Assembly: GCA_903853805.1 (NCBI GenBank)
Contig: CAINUN010000100.1
Coordinates: 18,650 to 82,649 of the forward strand
Reading direction: 5' to 3'
Length of the DNA: 64,000 nucleotides
Source: an uncultured Bacteroidota bacterium
GTDB taxonomy: Bacteria > Bacteroidota > Bacteroidia > Chitinophagales > Chitinophagaceae
Every line of letters starts with the position of its first letter. Position 1 is the stretch's first letter. The notes beneath the pieces are model-generated. The model saw nothing but the letters and a program-made list of their open reading frames with translations, ran no database searches and had not been told where the DNA came from. Shown piece after piece: positions 1 to 9,603 of this stretch. The position numbers were made by a program, and so were the translations under genes.

Positions 1-181
1 ATGTCTTTGTCCAAGCAAGTGGTGAAAACAATTTTCCTTCCTGTCCGGTAAGCATAAAAACAGGTAAAAATGAAGCCACAATAATGATAGTGGAAAAGAA
101 TGCACCCTTGCCAATTTGTTGACAAGCAGCTTCAATGATGTTGAGCCTTTTTTCTTCTTTTATTTGTTGTTCCTGATTCAT
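1..181 (-). pseudogene. CusA/CzcA-type heavy-metal RND pump, downstream fragment (partial, frameshifted)
   Basis: Reading the minus strand from an ATG that overlaps the upstream ORF stop (ATGA) gives 60 residues that run off the window edge. They continue the pump exactly where the upstream ORF breaks off: a short charged loop, then a membrane segment and the family motif [17 protein letters not shown], conserved in CusA/CzcA inner-membrane proton antiporters. Only a single-base shift in an A5 run separates the two frames. Either the pump is frameshifted (by mutation or sequencing error) or it is made as two translationally coupled halves. It is too short for the ORF track because its end lies outside the window. 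Confidence 0.75.
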
Positions 182-1452
182 GATTCTTTTTCGAGTTTTG
201 CATCAGCTAAATGACGATATGCGTTTTCTACCATCACTATACCATCATCTACTATCACACCAATTGCTAAAGCGATTCCAGTGATGGACATAATATTGGA
301 AGAAATACCAAAGGCTTGCAGCAAAATAAAACTTGCAGCCACTGACACCGGAATCTGAATGATAATGATGAATGCGCTGCGCCAATGAAAAAGAAATAGT
401 AATACAATCAATGACACCACAATCATTTCTTCCCAAATGCTTTGTTTTACACTTTGAATGGCTGATTCAATCAATTCACTTCTATCGTAAGCCACTTTTA
501 ATTTCACGCCTTCTGGCAATCCTTTTTCAATGTCTTTGATTTTCTTTTTTACATCCTTTATTACAGCATCCGCATTTTCACCATAACGCATTACTACAAT
601 GCCACCCACTGCTTCGCCTTCACCGTTTTCATCAAAAATGCCTAAGCGTAAGTCTCCTCCCATTTGAACAGTTGCTATGTCCATGATTTTTATTGTGGCA
701 CTCCCTTCCTTGCCCACTGGAATGTTTTTAACATCTTCCATACTCTTGATATAACCAAGTCCACGAACAATGTAGCCAGTGTTGCTCATTTCAAATTTTC
801 TTCCGCCAACATCATTATTATTTGATTTTACAGCTCTTAATACATCCATCATCGTGATGTTGTAATAATTGAGTTTGTGCGGATCAATATTGATTTGATA
901 TTGTTTTTGATAACCACCAAATGAAGCCACTTCACTCACTCCTTTAACTGTTTGCAAACCAAAACGAACATACCAATCTTGTAAGGCTCTTAATTCACCC
1001 AAGTCATAGCCTGGAGCGTCTAATGAGTACCAAAAAATATGACCTACACCTGTTCCATCTGGTCCCAATGTTGGTGTTATACCTTCTGGTAATAAGCGTT
1101 GTGCATAATTTAGTCTTTCTAACACACGTGTTCTTGCCCAATAGATGTCCACATTGTCTTCAAAAACGATATAAACAAAACTCATCCCGAACATGGAAGA
1201 GCCTCGAATGTTTTTGATTTTTGGAATGCCTTGAAGATTAGATACTAATGGGTAGGTGACTTGGTCTTCGATGATTTGCGGACTGCGCCCCATCCATTCC
1301 GTAAACACAATCACTTGGTTTTCAGAAAGATCAGGAATAGCATCAATTGGATTTTGCTTCATAGAAAAAACTCCCCAAGCAAACAAGGCAATTCCCAGCA
1401 GCAAAACCAAGTAACGGTTGCGTAATGAAAATGAAATCAGGTGCCTTACCAT
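178..1452 (-). pseudogene. CusA/CzcA-type heavy-metal efflux RND pump, N-terminal part
   Basis: These 424 residues are the N-terminal part of a heavy-metal RND transporter (normally about 1040 residues), which exports Cu(I)/Ag(I) or divalent cations through a tripartite envelope complex. Visible are the first membrane helix, the periplasmic porter domain (NPIDAIPDLSENQVIV near residue 35, GRSPQIIEDQVTYPL), and helices 2-4 from about residue 340, with the GIALAIGVIVDDGIVMVEN segment near 395. It stops just after helix 4, mid-protein, and the homologous continuation sits in another frame (1..181). It lies 3 bp downstream of an HMA-domain gene, which favours copper as substrate. Family assignment is firm; metal specificity is inferred. 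Confidence 0.88.
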
Positions 1453-1455
1453 AGA

Positions 1456-1818
1456 CTATGATTTGTCTTTAGCTCTTTTATAATGACAGCATTTGTGCAA
1501 TTTATTATAAACCTCATCCTTCGCTTGAATTTCATCGGTGTCATAGCCAACATCTGCAAGCTTTTGTTTGATTTGCGTCAAAGTGATTTTTGATTCATCA
1601 TAAGTCACCGTCAACATTTTGGTTTTCTTGTCCCAGTCTTTTTTAAGTACACCATCTTTCTTTTTTAAAGCACCTTCCATGGTTTCTTTGCACATGTCGC
1701 AGTTGCCATACACTTTAAATACTTCATTTTTTTTGGTGTCTTGAGCCAAGAGTTGTAGGCTGCCAAACAAAAAGCAAAGCAGAAAAGTGAATGCTGAGAT
1801 TCTGATAATTGATTTCAT
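1456..1818 (-). CDS. Secreted heavy-metal-associated (HMA) domain protein
   Basis: A 120-residue protein with a signal peptide ending near LLAQ (residue 26), followed by one ferredoxin-like HMA fold. The usual CxxC metal site appears as GNCDMCKETM near residue 39, and a second cysteine/histidine group (KCCHYKR) lies at the C-terminus. Such proteins bind Cu(I) or similar soft metals in the periplasm and may pass them to an efflux pump. The gene ends 3 bp before the CusA-like ORF, so the two are almost certainly co-transcribed. Export and metal binding are read from motifs; the metal is inferred. Confidence 0.85.
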   Translation of the reverse strand: MKSIIRISAFTFLLCFLFGSLQLLAQDTKKNEVFKVYGNCDMCKETMEGALKKKDGVLKKDWDKKTKMLTVTYDESKITLTQIKQKLADVGYDTDEIQAKDEVYNKLHKCCHYKRAKDKS

Positions 1819-1939
1819 AAATTATTATTGAGTTTTTTTAATAAATTTTGTTAGAAATTAATGATTTTGATTGGAGGAAGCACAACAATGAAAAGTACAT
1901 GGCAATGCCATGCAAATCAATTATTGCAAAAAATAGAAA

Positions 1940-2347
1940 TCAGATTCGGATGTTGCGAAAGAAAATAAAATGTGGGCAATGTTCTAACCGTTCCGGAGGA
2001 GCATGAGCCAAAAACAACTGTTTGCTTGCCTGAACAGAAACAATATTTTTAACGTTAGATAAATAAAATAATGGCTCAGCAACTAATGTTTTAATACAGG
2101 TGAATAAATCAATGTCTAACGTTTTTTGTTGCTCGCTACTTTTATATGTTTTGGATTCATCCTTGCAACAGCCCTTATATTTTTGAATGTCCACAATCAT
2201 GCCGCAACGAGTACATTTGTGTTTGGGTTTAGGTGCATGATGACTAGCGCCTACTAATTTGCCCATGCAATAATGCAAATGAACCGTGGTGCCTGTGGTA
2301 GACAGCAAGAACAAAATGGTTATGATGGCAGTGAGGAAACGTTTCAT
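1940..2347 (-). CDS. HYC_CC_PP family small exported protein
   Basis: A 135-residue protein with an N-terminal hydrophobic segment (residues 5-22) followed at once by HYCMGK, then GCCKDE near residue 74 and APPERLEHCP near the end. These three signatures (HYC, CC, PP) define a small Bacteroidota family commonly found beside copper-efflux genes; its function is unknown. Additional Cys/His residues (KHKCTRCGM) suggest metal contact. It lies upstream of the HMA/CusA pair on the same strand, separated by about 120 bp. The family name is from memory of the motif pattern. Confidence 0.75.
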   Translation of the reverse strand: MKRFLTAIITILFLLSTTGTTVHLHYCMGKLVGASHHAPKPKHKCTRCGMIVDIQKYKGCCKDESKTYKSSEQQKTLDIDLFTCIKTLVAEPLFYLSNVKNIVSVQASKQLFLAHAPPERLEHCPHFIFFRNIRI

Positions 2348-2564
2348 CTCTTAAACAAAAGTAAAGAGTTTTTTGAAATAAGTTTGTATAATGACGGGAA
2401 TCATTATGTGAAGGTCGACTCAACTTCATACTACTTATGAGGGGGGAGATTTGTTACATGTTAACTTGCTTTAAAAAAAAGTTATCTAAAAGTTAAAGGT
2501 GATTTTTTCGCTTTTGAGTCTGTTTAAGTTTTTTACTTTGGTGGTGATAATAAAGAGATGGTAT

Positions 2565-2981
2565 ATGGAGATACTTTACTTCGTAATTTTTGCAGCCTCC
2601 TATAAAGTGCTGCATGCAATGACAAAACTGTTTGTAACAAGCCCAGCTGTGAATGCATTGGTCAACGAACAAAACTTTAATCAAGATTCTAAAAGATTTT
2701 TAACGGCATCAATACCCCTTTTGCCAATAATTTCTTTAGCTGGATTTATGAGCAATAATCTTGTTCGTGAAAACTTATTATTCAATTTAGCAGCCATTTT
2801 ATTATGTCTTTTTTCTGGCGAGTTTTTTATCGTCAACAATACACATAAGGGCAGTGAATTCTGTTTTCACAGTACTTTGATGATTGGAGCAATTCATTTA
2901 TCAATGTTTTTGATGGCGCTCATCAATGTTTATATTCATTATTTTGAGTTTTTATTGAGATTTTTGTTTAGGAATAGTTAA
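2565..2981 (+). CDS. Small polytopic membrane protein of unknown function
   Basis: From the chosen ATG the product is about 138 residues with three or four hydrophobic segments (around ILYFVIFAASY, FLTASIPLLPIISLAGFM, LLFNLAAILLCLF and ALINVYIHYFEFLL). The ORF track starts 22 codons earlier, but the purine-rich stretch aaagagatgg just ahead of this ATG and the absence of support for the longer N-terminus favour the shorter form. No family is recognised. It is divergent from the copper cluster and about 90 bp upstream of the adaptor gene. It could be a lineage-specific membrane protein. Confidence 0.55.
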   Translation: MEILYFVIFAASYKVLHAMTKLFVTSPAVNALVNEQNFNQDSKRFLTASIPLLPIISLAGFMSNNLVRENLLFNLAAILLCLFSGEFFIVNNTHKGSEFCFHSTLMIGAIHLSMFLMALINVYIHYFEFLLRFLFRNS

Positions 2982-3069
2982 TAGTTAATACTGATAGTTT
3001 TTACTAAAATTTCCTCTTGGAGGTTTTAGATAAACATTAATTTTACAACCTAACGCTTAATATTTCTCA

Positions 3070-4392
3070 ATGAAAAAAAAGACCCTTTGGTGGATCATCG
3101 GCGGTTCGGTTGTGTTGCTCATAGTCATTATCATTATTGGTAAAAACCGTGGTAGCGATGAAACCAAAGTAGCGACTGAAAAATCTTCTTTACACACAAT
3201 TACGGAAACAGTAACGGCTAGTGGCAAAATTTATCCAGAAACAGAAGTAAAAATTAGCCCCGAAGTAAGTGGAGAAATTATTGAACTAAATATTGCTGAA
3301 GGTGACAGCGTTCATAAGGGTGAATTGATGGCAAGAATTAACCCTGCAATTTATTCGAGCATAGTGAGCCAAGCAGTTGCTAATGTTGAGCAGAACAAAG
3401 CGCACATGATCAACTCAAAGGAAATGATGGCTCAGGCAAAAGCAAGTTTTGATCAAATAAAAGCGACCTTCGAGCGGAATAAAAAACTGTTTGAAGATAA
3501 AGTTATTTCTGATATGGAATTTGAACAGTCAGAAGCAAATTATCATAGTGGAAAAGCTGCCTATGAAGCAGCTATTGCCAATGTTTCAGGTAGTAACTAT
3601 AGTGTTCAAGGTGCTTCTGCTAGTTTAAATCAACAAAAAGAAAATCTTAGAAAAACAACTATTTTTTCGCCTACATCAGGCGTTGTTTCTGCCTTGAATG
3701 TCAAATTAGGTGAAAGAGTAGTTGGAACTGCTCAAATGGCTGGAACAGAAATGATGACTATCGCCGACTTGAGAAGAATTGAAGTAAGAGTGGAGGTTAG
3801 TGAAACAGATATTGCTAAAGTAAAGTTGGGAGATACTACAATCATAGAAGCAGATGCTTATCGTAATAGAAAGTTCCTTGGGATTGTTTCGAAAATAAGC
3901 GTAAGTAGCAAAAGCACTGGTTTGCAACAAGTGAGTAGCGATCAGGTTACGAATTATACGGTGCGAATTCTTATCTTTCCATCTAGTTATGAAGACCTTG
4001 CAAAATTGTCAAAGTTTCCTTTTAAACCCGGTATGTCAGCAAGTGTAGAAATTCAAACAAGAAAAGAAAGGAACATACTTGCTGTACCAGTGAATGCAGT
4101 AGCTGTAAGAGATTATCCCGATAGTCTTAAAAAGAAAAACGAGGGGTTTGATGCAGTTCGTCAAGTTGTTTTTGTTTATGATGATAAGAAAAAAGAAGTG
4201 AATCTTCGAGATGTAAAAACAGGGGTGCAAGACAATATAAATATTCAAATTTTAGAAGGTTTGAAAGACGGCGAAGAGGTGGTGATTGCTCCATATGGTG
4301 CCGTAGCGCGTATATTGAAAGACAAAACAAAAGTGAAGCCGGTGCCTAAAGATCAATTATTTGAAACCAAGAAAGAAGAAACGAAAGACTAA
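3070..4392 (+). CDS. HlyD/MacA-type periplasmic adaptor of an efflux pump
   Basis: A 440-residue membrane-fusion protein: one N-terminal transmembrane anchor (residues 5-24, WWIIGGSVVLLIVIIIIG), a lipoyl-like half motif (VSGEIIELNIAEGDSVHKGELMA, about 57-79), a long alpha-helical hairpin rich in Q/A/K (about 95-195), the second lipoyl half (TTIFSPTSGVVSALNVKLGERV) and beta-barrel and membrane-proximal domains. Such proteins bridge an inner-membrane ABC or RND transporter and an outer-membrane TolC-like channel. No MacB or TolC partner is adjacent: the next gene, 17 bp on, is gpsA. Substrate cannot be deduced. Confidence 0.85.
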   Translation: MKKKTLWWIIGGSVVLLIVIIIIGKNRGSDETKVATEKSSLHTITETVTASGKIYPETEVKISPEVSGEIIELNIAEGDSVHKGELMARINPAIYSSIVSQAVANVEQNKAHMINSKEMMAQAKASFDQIKATFERNKKLFEDKVISDMEFEQSEANYHSGKAAYEAAIANVSGSNYSVQGASASLNQQKENLRKTTIFSPTSGVVSALNVKLGERVVGTAQMAGTEMMTIADLRRIEVRVEVSETDIAKVKLGDTTIIEADAYRNRKFLGIVSKISVSSKSTGLQQVSSDQVTNYTVRILIFPSSYEDLAKLSKFPFKPGMSASVEIQTRKERNILAVPVNAVAVRDYPDSLKKKNEGFDAVRQVVFVYDDKKKEVNLRDVKTGVQDNINIQILEGLKDGEEVVIAPYGAVARILKDKTKVKPVPKDQLFETKKEETKD

Positions 4393-4409
4393 CTGATAAA
4401 ATCTTCAAG

Positions 4410-5438
4410 TTGAAATCATCGGAACTAGGTAAAATCGGAATTATTGGAAATGGAAGCTGGGGGACTGCACTAGCTAAAATGCTTACAGACAATGGCATAA
4501 AAATCAATTGGTGGTTGCGCAATAATGATGCAGTCCATCATTTAAAAACACGTCATCACAATCCTAATTACCTAACTTCTGTCGCTTTCCATCCTGAAAC
4601 CATTTTTCCTTCAGATGATTTGCTAAAAGTGCTCAAAGAATGCGATACAATTGTATTTGCAGTACCTTCTGCATATGCACAATCGGTGCTTGACTTAGCA
4701 CCAATAGATTTGTGGATGGAGAAAAAAATAATTAGTGCCATCAAAGGAGTTCTTCCAAATGAAAATCTTTTATTGAACGACTATTTTGCTAAGATAGCGC
4801 CCAACAAATTCAACCTTCATGATTATGCTGCAATTACAGGACCTTGTCACGCCGAGGAAGTCGCTATGGAACGACTATCGTATCTCACTTTTTCTGGGCT
4901 CGACGATCGTTTTACTACTGCTGTTGCCCAAGCATTTCATACTTCTTACATCAACACTACACATAATCATGATATTTGGGGCGCACAGTTTGCTGCAGTT
5001 CTCAAAAACATATATGCAATTGGTGCGGGCATGGCTCATGCGCTCGACTATGGAGATAATTTCTTAAGTGTTTACATCACAAATTGCTATCGTGAGATGT
5101 ATCATTTTCTACTGGTGCATTTTGATAAGGTTCATCCTTCCGACGAACATCCCGATTTTCATACAAGTGCTTATCTCGGCGATTTGCTAGTTACTTGTTA
5201 TTCTTTACATAGTCGCAACCGAACTTTTGGAGCGATGCTTGGTAAAGGATACTCTGTTAAAGTAGCTACATTGGAAATGAATATGGTTGCAGAAGGTTAT
5301 TATGCGGCCCGTGGCATGCAATCAATAGCAACTTCTTACGGCATTGATATTCCGCTAGCTACTTGCCTATTTAAAGTAATGTGGCAGGGTAAAAATGCCG
5401 GAGAGACATTTAAACAAATAGAAGGTATGTTGAGTTGA
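4410..5438 (+). CDS. gpsA: NAD(P)H-dependent glycerol-3-phosphate dehydrogenase
   Basis: Reduces dihydroxyacetone phosphate to sn-glycerol 3-phosphate for phospholipid synthesis in the cytoplasm. The 342-residue product starts with the dinucleotide-binding fold (GKIGIIGNGSWGTALAKM, residues 7-24) and carries the family signatures AIKGVLPNE (about 112), ITGPCHAEEVA (about 142), the catalytic-lysine segment AVLKNIYAIGAG (about 197) and LGDLLVTCYSLHSRNRTFG (about 254). The start is TTG at 4410, the only initiator close to the beta strand; the 17-bp gap to the adaptor gene suggests read-through. The MCM gene converges on its 3' end. Confidence 0.93.
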   Translation: MKSSELGKIGIIGNGSWGTALAKMLTDNGIKINWWLRNNDAVHHLKTRHHNPNYLTSVAFHPETIFPSDDLLKVLKECDTIVFAVPSAYAQSVLDLAPIDLWMEKKIISAIKGVLPNENLLLNDYFAKIAPNKFNLHDYAAITGPCHAEEVAMERLSYLTFSGLDDRFTTAVAQAFHTSYINTTHNHDIWGAQFAAVLKNIYAIGAGMAHALDYGDNFLSVYITNCYREMYHFLLVHFDKVHPSDEHPDFHTSAYLGDLLVTCYSLHSRNRTFGAMLGKGYSVKVATLEMNMVAEGYYAARGMQSIATSYGIDIPLATCLFKVMWQGKNAGETFKQIEGMLS

Positions 5439-5482
5439 TTTGCAAATTGTATTTATTAATTACTTCAATTTTTCTCAATTAA

Positions 5483-7036
5483 TCACCCTTGATATTCTCC
5501 CCAAATAGCGCGAAGCGTGTCAGAAATTTCGCCTAGTGTGCAAAGATTTTCAACAGCATCTATCACAAACGGCATCAGGTTTTCGGCGGTGCTTGCTTTT
5601 TCTTTAATGAGGCGGAGACAAGCAGTGGCTTTTTCGTTGTTGCGCTTCGCGCGAAGGGCTTTCAGCTTTTCGCTTTGCACCACCCGAATTGAATCATCAA
5701 TCCTAAACACCGGCGTGGCTTCTGCCTCTTTGGAAGTGAATTTATTGACGCCTACAATGGTTTTACTCTTGTCTTCAATGGCTTTATTGTAAGCATAAGC
5801 CGAGCGGGCAATTTCCTCTTGAATAAACCCTTGTTCGATGGCTTTTACGGCACCGCCCATGGCATCTATTTTATCCATAAGCTTCCAAGCTGCGTCTTCC
5901 ACTTCGTTGGTCAATTCTTCTACAAAGAAAGAACCTGCAAGTGGGTCTGGCGTATCGGTTGCGCCACTTTCGAATGCGATGATTTGCTGAGTGCGCAAGG
6001 CAATGGTTGCTGCTTCTTCAGTAGGCAAAGAAAGCGCTTCGTCGTAGCCATTGGTATGCAAAGATTGGGTGCCACCAAGTACGGCGCCAAGCGCTTGCAA
6101 AGTGACCCGCACAATATTGTTTCTTGGTTGTTGAGCTGTAAGGGTGCTGCCTCCTGTTTGAGTGTGAAAGCGCAACATTTGAGCTTTAGGGTCGGTGGCA
6201 CCTAGCGATTGGGTGATGTGCGCCCACATTCTACGCGCAGCGCGGAACTTGGCAACTTCTTCAAACAAATGATTGTGGGCATTGAAGAAGAAAGAAAGCC
6301 TTTGAGCAAACACATTGATATCCAATCCTTTTTCAAGAGCTGCTTCGAGATAAGCTTTGCCATTGGCAAGCGTAAACGCTAATTCTTGCACCGCAGTTGA
6401 CCCCGCTTCGCGGATATGATAGCCCGAAATGGAAATGGTATTCCACTTAGGCACTTCCTTGCTGCAATATTCAAAGATGTCGGTAATGAGCCGCATAGAT
6501 GGCGCTGGTGGATAAATGTAAGTACCACGAGCAGCATATTCTTTTAAGATATCATTTTGAATAGTACCTGAGATTTTGCGGATGTTAGCACCTTGTTTTT
6601 TAGCAAGAGCAATATAGAAAGCCAATAGAATAAATCCTGTGGCGTTGATGGTCATAGAAGTAGAAATATCTTCAAGTTTGATACCTGCAAAAAGAATTTC
6701 CATGTCCTCGATTGAATCAATAGCAACGCCTACTTTACCCACTTCTCCTTCAGACATAGCATGGTCGGAATCATAACCAATTTGCGTAGGTAAATCGAAA
6801 GCTACGGACAAGCCCATAACCCCTTGACTGAGCAAATAATGATAGCGTTTGTTGCTTTCTTCTGCTGTGCTAAACCCTGCATATTGGCGCATGGTCCACA
6901 TTCTGTCGCGGTACATGCTCGCATGAACACCACGCGTAAAAGGAAAGTTTCCAGGAAGTTCTTTCATAGAAACCGGTTCACAATACACCGGCTTGATTTC
7001 AATACCCGAATCGGTAATAATTTTTTTCTCAGTCAT
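5483..7036 (-). CDS. Methylmalonyl-CoA mutase family, large (catalytic) subunit without B12 domain
   Basis: A 517-residue TIM-barrel subunit that isomerises methylmalonyl-CoA and succinyl-CoA (or a related acyl-CoA) using adenosylcobalamin. Motifs include [14 protein letters not shown] (about 50), [27 protein letters not shown]-like [22 protein letters not shown] and [15 protein letters not shown]. Aligning from memory with P. shermanii MCM, the substrate-defining Tyr89 (RQYAG) and Arg207 ([10 protein letters not shown]) positions are both conserved, which favours methylmalonyl-CoA over isobutyryl-CoA. The C-terminal B12-binding domain is absent, so a separate small subunit must be encoded elsewhere. 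It follows the anchored protein by 19 bp. Confidence 0.9.
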   Translation of the reverse strand: MTEKKIITDSGIEIKPVYCEPVSMKELPGNFPFTRGVHASMYRDRMWTMRQYAGFSTAEESNKRYHYLLSQGVMGLSVAFDLPTQIGYDSDHAMSEGEVGKVGVAIDSIEDMEILFAGIKLEDISTSMTINATGFILLAFYIALAKKQGANIRKISGTIQNDILKEYAARGTYIYPPAPSMRLITDIFEYCSKEVPKWNTISISGYHIREAGSTAVQELAFTLANGKAYLEAALEKGLDINVFAQRLSFFFNAHNHLFEEVAKFRAARRMWAHITQSLGATDPKAQMLRFHTQTGGSTLTAQQPRNNIVRVTLQALGAVLGGTQSLHTNGYDEALSLPTEEAATIALRTQQIIAFESGATDTPDPLAGSFFVEELTNEVEDAAWKLMDKIDAMGGAVKAIEQGFIQEEIARSAYAYNKAIEDKSKTIVGVNKFTSKEAEATPVFRIDDSIRVVQSEKLKALRAKRNNEKATACLRLIKEKASTAENLMPFVIDAVENLCTLGEISDTLRAIWGEYQG

Positions 7037-7055
7037 TGTAAAAGGTAATTAATAA

Positions 7056-7610
7056 TTAAGCTTGTGATCCGTAAGACAATACCAATCTTGCTTCTTCATT
7101 AATAAGATTCAAAGCCACATCGCTTGGCAATTGGCCATCAACCGTTAAAAGGTAATCAGTTATTTTTTTATGCAGTTCTTTACCAGAGGCTTGCGGGTCT
7201 AATTGCTGGCAAATCATGTGAATCATATTCATTTCTTGTTCTTTAGCACCGCGCACTGAGCTCCAAACCTGTTTGGTAACATACACTTGTTGGCTTACGT
7301 TATGCTCGAACTCCATTTTAATAGTCATGATGAGCATAGCTTGTAAATGCGCCACTGTCATACCACTTTCATAAACCCTTGGAATAAGGTTTCTGGGATG
7401 TATTCTTTCAATATACAAAGTCAACCTTTCATATGCTTGCAAACGCAGCCTAACCGTAGTGTCTTGGTTGTCTTTAAGCAAAGCCAAATGCTTTTCTTTG
7501 AAATCGTTTAATAAAAACTTTTTAACAATAGAAGAACAAGCAATCAACACAATGATGGCTGGCAAAGTGTATTTAAGAATTTCGAGGAAAGCGCTGAGTG
7601 TATTATTCAT
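7056..7610 (-). CDS. Membrane-anchored conserved protein of unknown function (DUF7935-like)
   Basis: A 184-residue protein with one N-terminal membrane helix (about residues 10-28, LKYTLPAIIVLIACSSIV) and a helical cytoplasmic or periplasmic remainder with YERLTLYIERIHPRNLIPRVY. It resembles a conserved Bacteroidota family that I recall as DUF7935; the number is uncertain. It sits between ricT (40 bp upstream) and the methylmalonyl-CoA mutase gene (19 bp downstream), so it belongs to the same transcription unit. No catalytic motif is visible and no function is proposed. Confidence 0.7.
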   Translation of the reverse strand: MNNTLSAFLEILKYTLPAIIVLIACSSIVKKFLLNDFKEKHLALLKDNQDTTVRLRLQAYERLTLYIERIHPRNLIPRVYESGMTVAHLQAMLIMTIKMEFEHNVSQQVYVTKQVWSSVRGAKEQEMNMIHMICQQLDPQASGKELHKKITDYLLTVDGQLPSDVALNLINEEARLVLSYGSQA

Positions 7611-7650
7611 AAGGAAGAAAAAGTTTGTAATAATCTAATCAAAATCAGAA

Positions 7651-9000
7651 TTACTTACCTTGTTTAGGTCGCTTTTGATTTCTGTTATTATTGTTGGTAT
7701 TCTGTTTAGGTAGTTGTTGAGAATTACTTGATGGATTATTTGTTTGACTACTTGTTTGGTTATTGTTTCTTTGTTGGTTTTGATTGTTATTAGGCTGAAC
7801 CTGCTTTTGAGGCTGTGTCTGTTTAGATTGAGGTTGCTGGTTGATAGGTTTATTATTGCCTGAAGATTTGACTTTCTTCTTGCCAGTTTTTTCTAAAGAA
7901 CGTAAAGTGATTTGCCCAACATCATTTATAAAACCCATTTCCACTTTCACGCCAGCTTTTGGCATTTTCGCTTCCAACTCAACTGGTTGTAACTCAGAAG
8001 GCTTTTCCCCTGCTTTATTGAGTCTCTTAATTTCTTTTACACGTTCTATGGTAAGTGGGTATTGTTTACTACTATCTCTATAACAATACCAAAGCAGATT
8101 TTTGAAAATGTCTTTTTTCTGAAGATAGGCTACACCTAGTGTTGTTTCAAGAATATCACAGTCTTCTGGAAATACTTTTAAGGCATCTACGTAAGTATCT
8201 AATTCAAAGTTGAGGCAGCATTTCAATCTGCCGCATTGACCTGAAAGTTTAGTTTGATTAATTGAAAGATTTTGGTAACGCGCAGCGGTGGTATTTACGG
8301 TTCTGAAATCAGAAAGCCAAGTACTGCAACACAATTCTCTTCCACAAGAACCAATGCCGCCAACTTTTCCGCTTTCTTGACGAGCACCAATCTGCTTCAT
8401 CTCTACCTTCACTTTAAATTCAGTAGCATACACTTTAATCAACTCACGAAAATCAACCCGGTTATCAGCAGTATAAAAGAAAGTCGCTTTTTTGCCATCT
8501 GCCTGCATCTCCACTTCACAAATTTTCATTTCTAGTTTCAATTGCTTTGCAATAGCACGGCTTCTAATCATTATTTCTTGTTCACGATTTTTATGATGAT
8601 TGAACAAGCGTAAGTCTTCTTCAGTGGCATAGCGATAAACTTTTTTTAGTTGAGATTCATCTTTAATGCCATACTTTTTCATTTGCAATTTTACAAGCTC
8701 GCCTGTGAGGCTTACCATTCCGATATCAAATCCGCTGATGCCTTCAACAGCAATCATTTCTCCTTTTTCAAAAACAATATTTGAGAGGTTTTTAAAATAA
8801 TCTTTACGGCTTCCTTTGTTGAAAGAAACCTCGATGAAATTTGCAGGTTTTGCACTGTCGTGTAGGGTTAATGAGTTGAGCCAATCAAAAACATTCAGTC
8901 TGTTACAACCAGACGAACTACACCCACCATTATTACTACATCCGTTAGGACTACATCCCATGTTATCTTTTTTTGTTGTGGCAGGGTTATGATTTCTCAA
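7651..9000 (-). CDS. ricT: PSP1/RicT-family regulatory protein with Cys-rich head and Q/N-rich tail
   Basis: A 449-residue protein. Residues about 60-260 form the PSP1/RicT domain, with the diagnostic cysteine-rich core GIGSCGRELCCSTWL and SGQCGRLKCCLNFE; in Bacillus, RicT acts with RicA and RicF as an Fe-S-carrying complex affecting RNA processing. Before it is a short Cys/Gly/Asn head (CSPNGCSNNGGCSSSGC), and after it a 90-residue low-complexity tail built of N, Q, S, P and K. The head and tail vary among homologues. In many Bacteroidota this gene precedes gldH; here a different lipoprotein gene lies upstream. The function in this phylum is not established. Confidence 0.88.
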   Translation of the reverse strand: MRNHNPATTKKDNMGCSPNGCSNNGGCSSSGCNRLNVFDWLNSLTLHDSAKPANFIEVSFNKGSRKDYFKNLSNIVFEKGEMIAVEGISGFDIGMVSLTGELVKLQMKKYGIKDESQLKKVYRYATEEDLRLFNHHKNREQEIMIRSRAIAKQLKLEMKICEVEMQADGKKATFFYTADNRVDFRELIKVYATEFKVKVEMKQIGARQESGKVGGIGSCGRELCCSTWLSDFRTVNTTAARYQNLSINQTKLSGQCGRLKCCLNFELDTYVDALKVFPEDCDILETTLGVAYLQKKDIFKNLLWYCYRDSSKQYPLTIERVKEIKRLNKAGEKPSELQPVELEAKMPKAGVKVEMGFINDVGQITLRSLEKTGKKKVKSSGNNKPINQQPQSKQTQPQKQVQPNNNQNQQRNNNQTSSQTNNPSSNSQQLPKQNTNNNNRNQKRPKQGK

Positions 9001-9090
9001 AAAGAGATAATCTTTTGCCGGTTAAAAAAATAATTCTTAAGCCATTGGCTTACAATACAAACTCAGGAAGAAAATGCTTGAAAGAAAATC

Positions 9091-9603
9091 TTAGTTTCTA
9101 ATTTCAATGTCGTAATGGCCTTTAGTAAACACAGTTTTGGTTTTGCCTGTATCTACTAATACATAGTACAAACGATAACAACCAGGCTCTAACAAGCGTG
9201 CGCGAACGTTGTAAATATTAGCTCGTTGAGAATCAACTGATGGATTCCATGGAATTACCCAACTTTGGTATTGTTCCTGTGATTCTTTTGTTGGCATGTA
9301 CATGTAAAAATCAGCTGGGCGATAAAGCCTAAAAACAAGGTAAGGGTCATAAAACACTTCCCTATTGCGAAGCAGCCTTCCTTTTATGTACATCTGCTTT
9401 ACTACAGAGTCCACTTGGATTCCAGGGACAATCTGATAGTTATTCAGAAACTGAGCATATTCGGCATTTGTAAAACTTTCAAATTTGCCTTCATCAGTTG
9501 TATCAGAGCAGGTTGGCTCACGAAAACCTATGTTTGTATTAGCTTGCTTATCGCAACTGAAAAGGATGAAAGAAAGTATAACAACACTGAGAATTTTCTT
9601 CAT
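9091..9603 (-). CDS. Small lipoprotein with C-terminal CYRLYY/GHYDI motif
   Basis: About 170 residues from the internal ATG at 9603, chosen because AGGAAAAATTTTATG and a lipoprotein signal peptide (MKKILSVVILSFILFSCDK) start there; the ORF-track start 11 codons upstream would bury the signal. Cys16 would be lipidated. The mature part looks beta-rich. Its C-terminus (PGCYRLYYVLVD then KGHYDIEIRN) closely resembles the C-terminus of the lipoprotein at 48035, so the two may be paralogues. It is not recognisably GldH although it occupies the place upstream of ricT where gldH is often found. Function unknown. Confidence 0.7.
   Translation of the reverse strand: MKKILSVVILSFILFSCDKQANTNIGFREPTCSDTTDEGKFESFTNAEYAQFLNNYQIVPGIQVDSVVKQMYIKGRLLRNREVFYDPYLVFRLYRPADFYMYMPTKESQEQYQSWVIPWNPSVDSQRANIYNVRARLLEPGCYRLYYVLVDTGKTKTVFTKGHYDIEIRN

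Noticed and set aside
9091-9603. GldH gliding-motility lipoprotein
   Set aside because: The position upstream of ricT fits, but length pattern and sequence do not match what I recall of GldH.
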